Positions 61,226 to 64,000 of a stretch of DNA of 64,000 nt are shown here, one piece after another. Within the stretch, counting starts at the first letter, position 1, and every line of letters starts with the position of its first letter. A model generated the notes under the pieces. That model was not told where the DNA came from, searched no databases, and was given only the letters and a program-made list of their open reading frames with translations. The position numbers and the translations under genes are program-made. The stretch comes from an uncultured Eubacterium sp. (lineage in GTDB: Bacteria > Bacillota > Clostridia > Lachnospirales > Lachnospiraceae), in NCBI GenBank assembly GCA_947089855.1, contig CAMUML010000017.1, positions 1 through 64,000 of the forward strand. The letters are read 5' to 3'.

Positions 61226-61825
61226 CTAATTTGTGATTGAAAGGCTTTCGTTACTGCCCAGGGAAGGATCACAGATCATGTCTGCCATACATTTTGCAAT
61301 TCCCGCACGGTCAATATTTTTATTTCTGGGCTGTTCGCCTTCTTTCGCAAGATAATATCGTTCATTATCCCCATCCTGTATCATCGGGCAACGCAGGAGC
61401 GTGTACACAGCCCCGCTTGCTGCTATGGTGTCGGCCGCTTTGATATATTCCGGCCGGCTTTTCGCCAGGGCATTCAGCATTACGCCGCGGATTCCTTTAA
61501 TCTCATGATGGATGCCCATTCCCGTGATCCATATGATCCTTTTTACACTGGTTTCCTTCAAGGCTGCCGCTATATTCTCTGCCATGGTAAGTACATCGCC
61601 TTCTAAAGAACACAAAAGGATCTCCTGGCCATCCATTGCCTTTTTCACATCCAAAGCATTCAAAGCATCGCCCTGAAGGACCGACACATTATGCAAATCC
61701 ATGTCTGCCAGCTTTGACGGGGTACGGACAAAAACCGTCAGTCCTACCTCTTCCATAGAAACCAGCTTTTTTACGATATATTTTCCGGTATGCCCTGAGG
61801 CTCCAAATAAAATGACTTTCTTCAT
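61226..61825 (-). CDS. NAD(P)H-binding NmrA/SDR-like protein
   Basis: A 199-residue atypical short-chain dehydrogenase: VILFGASGHTGKYIVKKLV (GxxGxxG site, residues 4-17), VLQGDALNALDVKKAM, IIWITGMGIHH and a C-terminal end in SLGSNESLSITN. The catalytic Tyr-x3-Lys is not obvious. Such proteins act as NADPH sensors or quinone-type reductases. ATG at 61825 with AAGGAGG. Directly upstream of the broken MATE gene and probably cotranscribed with it. Confidence 0.88.
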   Translation of the reverse strand: MKKVILFGASGHTGKYIVKKLVSMEEVGLTVFVRTPSKLADMDLHNVSVLQGDALNALDVKKAMDGQEILLCSLEGDVLTMAENIAAALKETSVKRIIWITGMGIHHEIKGIRGVMLNALAKSRPEYIKAADTIAASGAVYTLLRCPMIQDGDNERYYLAKEGEQPRNKNIDRAGIAKCMADMICDPSLGSNESLSITN

Positions 61826-61870
61826 GTGACTCCTCCTTTTCAGAATCATAAATTTCATTCGCTGCCTTTT

Positions 61871-63037
61871 TTATATACACAGTTTAAAAATAGAGACAAT
61901 ATCCTCGGCATTCAGAGGTATCCAGGCATATTCCAACATACCAGTACGCCCCGCATGCTCTGCCATTTCCGTAAATTTGGAATCATCGATCCCCACCTCG
62001 GTCAATGTCATCGGAATGTTCAAGCCTTTGAAGAAACTCTCTGTTTCTTCAATCGCTTTCTTTGCCAGAACCAGATCTCTTTCGCCTTCCAGTCCCCATA
62101 CCGCTTTTGCAAAGTGCGCAAATCTCGGTACAACGGTTTGCGGCGCTTTCTGCAGCACATATTTCATCCATGCCGACGTGAGGATCGCAAGCCCAACACC
62201 GTGTGTCAGGTCATAATAGGCTGACAGCTCATGCTCCATCCCATGGACGCCAAACACAGCCAGCATGTTTCCATTGCAGAGTGTGGCATTATCCCCAATG
62301 GAGCTTCCCCACATGATCTGCGCCCGTGCTTCATAGTTATCCGGCTCCTTTACCGCGACAGGGGCATATTTGATAATGGTCTTCATCACGGCCTCCACAA
62401 GCAGGTCGCCCATATAGCTGCTTGACGGAACAAAATACTGCTCCATCAGATGGGACATAATATCCGCACATCCGGCAGCCGTCTGTTGTGCCGGTACGGT
62501 AAAGGTATAGGTAGGGTCCATGATAGAAGCTTTCGGCATAAGCACCAGCGCTCCAAGTCCAAGTTTCTCATTCGTTTCCGGATTAGAGATCACCGCGCCG
62601 TTATCCGCCTCGCTTCCGGTGGCGGCCAGTGTCAGGATTGTCACGATCGGCAGAGCCTTTTCAATGGGTTTCTGGAGAGAGATCATCTCCCACGGATCAC
62701 CGTCATAATAAACCGCCGCCGCGATTGCTTTCGCACAGTCGATCACGCTGCCGCCGCCTACCGGCAGAATGCTCTCGATCCCATGCTCACGGCACAGCCT
62801 TACACCCTCCCGAACACTGTCAATCTTTGGATTCGGGGCAATGCCAGACAATTCATATACCTCGTAATCTGACAGCAGCCCCTTGACCTTATCGTACAGC
62901 CCCATCTTCTTAACGCTGCCGCCGCCGTAACAGAACAGTACTTTCTTTCCATACGGGGCAAGAAGGGACGGCAGATTTTCCACCTGATCCTTTCCGAACA
63001 AAACATTGACTCCAACGCCAAAATTGAAATTCTCCAT
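61871..63037 (-). CDS. Iron-containing alcohol dehydrogenase
   Basis: A 388-residue group III alcohol dehydrogenase (YqhD/BdhA-like): YGGGSVKKMGLYDKV (NAD(P) domain), ILPVGGGSVIDCAKAIAAAV, PIVTILTLAATGSEADNGAVI, the metal ligands in DIMSHLMEQYF, VHGMEHELSAYYDLTHGVGLAIL. It reduces aldehydes to alcohols with NADPH or NADH; a GGGS motif and Gly after the second strand fit NADPH. The ATG at 63037 has AAAGGAG 9 nt upstream. It is first in a unit with the NmrA-like gene, under a probable MarR-type operator. Confidence 0.92.
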   Translation of the reverse strand: MENFNFGVGVNVLFGKDQVENLPSLLAPYGKKVLFCYGGGSVKKMGLYDKVKGLLSDYEVYELSGIAPNPKIDSVREGVRLCREHGIESILPVGGGSVIDCAKAIAAAVYYDGDPWEMISLQKPIEKALPIVTILTLAATGSEADNGAVISNPETNEKLGLGALVLMPKASIMDPTYTFTVPAQQTAAGCADIMSHLMEQYFVPSSSYMGDLLVEAVMKTIIKYAPVAVKEPDNYEARAQIMWGSSIGDNATLCNGNMLAVFGVHGMEHELSAYYDLTHGVGLAILTSAWMKYVLQKAPQTVVPRFAHFAKAVWGLEGERDLVLAKKAIEETESFFKGLNIPMTLTEVGIDDSKFTEMAEHAGRTGMLEYAWIPLNAEDIVSIFKLCI

Positions 63038-63062
63038 AACAAACATTCTCCTTTCGTTTTAT

Positions 63063-63109
63063 GTCCGATAAACGTATGGTACTTATGTTGTTATGTACTG
63101 TAATCGGAC
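63063..63109. promoter_or_regulatory. Long dyad upstream of the alcohol dehydrogenase gene
   Basis: GTCCGAT (63063-63069) and ATCGGAC (63103-63109) are perfect inverted repeats 33 bp apart, covering the promoter of the alcohol dehydrogenase gene. Between them is GTAC-N12-GTAC. The MarR gene directly upstream is the candidate regulator. Confidence 0.4.
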
Positions 63110-63127
63110 TATTTGTTTATTTTATAA

Positions 63128-63147
63128 CCTCACGCCGAAACGTGAGG
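63128..63147 (-). terminator. Terminator of the MarR gene
   Basis: CCTCACG (63128-63134) pairs with CGTGAGG (63141-63147), followed on the minus strand by TTATAAAAT. It begins 5 bp after the MarR stop. Confidence 0.6.
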
Positions 63148-63151
63148 CTGT

Positions 63152-63601
63152 TTACCTGTCCGCCATCATTTCCTCCCGAAATGCCTGGCAATAAACCATC
63201 ATGCCCTGAAAAAGTGCCTTCCGCTGGTCTTCCGATAACCGTTCCATGGCCCTGTTCTCTGCTTCTCTGATATGCGGAATGACTTCTCCCGCATACGCAA
63301 GCCCTTTCTGTGTCAAATGGATCGTCTTTGTCCTGCGGTCCTCTGGAAGTTCCTTAAGCTCCACTAAACCGCTCTTATAAAATCCCGTGATCACGGTATT
63401 AACAGTCTGCTTTGGAAGCAGAGTACGTTCACAGATAATCTTCTGCGTACAGTTTTCTATCTGAGTGATCATGTTCAGAATATACAGGCTCGTATATGGA
63501 ATATCAACCGATCTCGCATAATCTTCATAAATCATGTTTAAGCTTTGCCAAGCATTGCAAAACTGCCTCACATCGCTTTCCATTTCTTCTTGCATCGCCA
63601 T
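63152..63601 (-). CDS. MarR-family transcriptional regulator
   Basis: A 149-residue winged-helix repressor: SLYILNMITQIENCTQKIICERTLLPKQTVNTVITGFYKSGLVEL (HTH near residues 48-85) and the wing ELPEDRRTKTIHLTQKG, a canonical D-x-R-T motif. The start may be ATG 63601 or the second ATG at 63592; AAAGGAG suits either. It lies upstream of the alcohol dehydrogenase and NmrA-like genes and probably responds to phenolic or electrophilic compounds, as other MarR proteins do. Confidence 0.92.
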   Translation of the reverse strand: MAMQEEMESDVRQFCNAWQSLNMIYEDYARSVDIPYTSLYILNMITQIENCTQKIICERTLLPKQTVNTVITGFYKSGLVELKELPEDRRTKTIHLTQKGLAYAGEVIPHIREAENRAMERLSEDQRKALFQGMMVYCQAFREEMMADR

Positions 63602-63783
63602 ATACTCCTTTCTTCGTATCGTCCGTTATAAAGACTATTATGCATCATTTTATCGGTACTGTCAAGCAGGTTTTGTAATTTTTCTTTTTCTGGCTTATAA
63701 ACCATTTCAAATCATAAATTAGGATACCAGTGCAACAAATCCTCCCTGCCATCTTCCCTGAGTCTTTCAACTACATATGCTAG

Positions 63784-63969
63784 TCATTTATCTGGTGTCG
63801 GTATTTCCCCGGCACACGGAATTTTTCTCCATTGTTTCTGTTTCTCCGGGTCATTCCATCCCCTCTCAAGCCGTGCCGAGACAATTGTCCTCGTTTCTTC
63901 GACAGTAATCCCGCGTTCACGGGCAAAACGCTCAAAGATATGTTCTTCCATAACTTTCTGCCTCCTCAA
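63784..63969 (-). CDS. Small clostridial protein, Spo0A-C-associated type
   Basis: A 61-residue protein. ITVEETRTIVSARLERGWND and IPCAGEIPTPDK match a short helical family that I recall as frequent in Clostridia, sometimes fused to or annotated with a sporulation initiation factor Spo0A C-terminal domain (typical end: RWREIPCKGEIPTPEE). A helix-turn pattern at residues 12-35 is possible. The ATG may be 63951 (MEEHIFERF). Function unknown. Confidence 0.6.
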   Translation of the reverse strand: MRRQKVMEEHIFERFARERGITVEETRTIVSARLERGWNDPEKQKQWRKIPCAGEIPTPDK

Positions 63970-64000
63970 ATATGAATATCATCCCCAAATGGCTACCATA

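Overview
The window looks like a chromosomal segment of an anaerobic, low-to-mid GC Gram-positive gut bacterium of the Clostridia, most likely Lachnospiraceae. This rests on gene content and layout: strong GGAGG ribosome sites, a Ktr-type potassium system, a single-chain clostridial PurL, a selenium-dependent molybdenum hydroxylase locus, Rpn/PD-(D/E)XK transposase-nucleases, DUF6076 debris, bacterial Ig-like (BIG2) surface proteins and many exported flavodoxins. No rRNA, tRNA or CRISPR array was seen, and no species can be named from the sequence alone.

Layout. 0.5-2.6 kb: K+ uptake pair (ktrB/ktrA type). 2.6-6.0 kb: a graveyard of mobile DNA made of four fragments of tandem tyrosine recombinases, a DUF6076 fragment and an Rpn fragment. 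Inside it sits an intact-looking unit of promoter, structured RNA of about 255 nt, perfect terminator hairpin and PBECR4-type RNase gene, arranged like a type III toxin-antitoxin locus. 6.4-13.3 kb: a visibly AT-rich island with an AraC regulator, a chimeric GT2 fragment, a NUDIX hydrolase, a glycosyltransferase and a two-permease ABC-2 exporter. 13.7-17.5 kb: purL, followed by a 1.6 kb gene-free stretch with two inverted 236 bp repeats and a separate 144 bp palindromic element. 19.2-23.2 kb: response regulator, sensor kinase, exported protein and VanY-like carboxypeptidase, probably a cell-wall sensing operon. 23.4-26.4 kb: an HPr-like protein and a PD-(D/E)XK/FeS DinG-type helicase.

26.4-43.7 kb is one long minus-strand selenium/molybdenum purine-hydroxylase locus. 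In transcription order it holds a Crp/Fnr regulator, a three-subunit xanthine dehydrogenase (Mo, FAD, 2Fe-2S), a nucleobase permease, a terminator, a 1009-residue selenium-dependent xanthine dehydrogenase with an RnfB-like ferredoxin tail, YqeB, a MocA-YqeC fusion, SelD, DUF3343, an EF2568-type cysteine desulfurase, YedF, a double-cubane/HgdB-like protein, a second DUF3343 and its ATP-dependent activator. Together these would import purines, hydroxylate them, and build the selenium form of the molybdenum cofactor. No SelA or SelB is present here.

44-63.9 kb: a ROK regulator, an acetyltransferase and an Rpn protein, then a large set of secreted flavodoxins and esterases. Flavodoxin domains occur with a lipoprotein signal, with a plain signal peptide, fused to BIG2, and fused between SUMF1 and fibronectin III domains. 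They sit beside two related alpha/beta hydrolases, a BIG2-cyclophilin-like protein and TetR and MerR regulators with good candidate operators. This region is also rich in decay: truncated flavodoxin, LysE, LysR, DUF4405 and RibD-type reductase genes and a frameshifted MATE pump. It ends with an NmrA-like protein, an iron alcohol dehydrogenase, a MarR regulator and a small clostridial protein.
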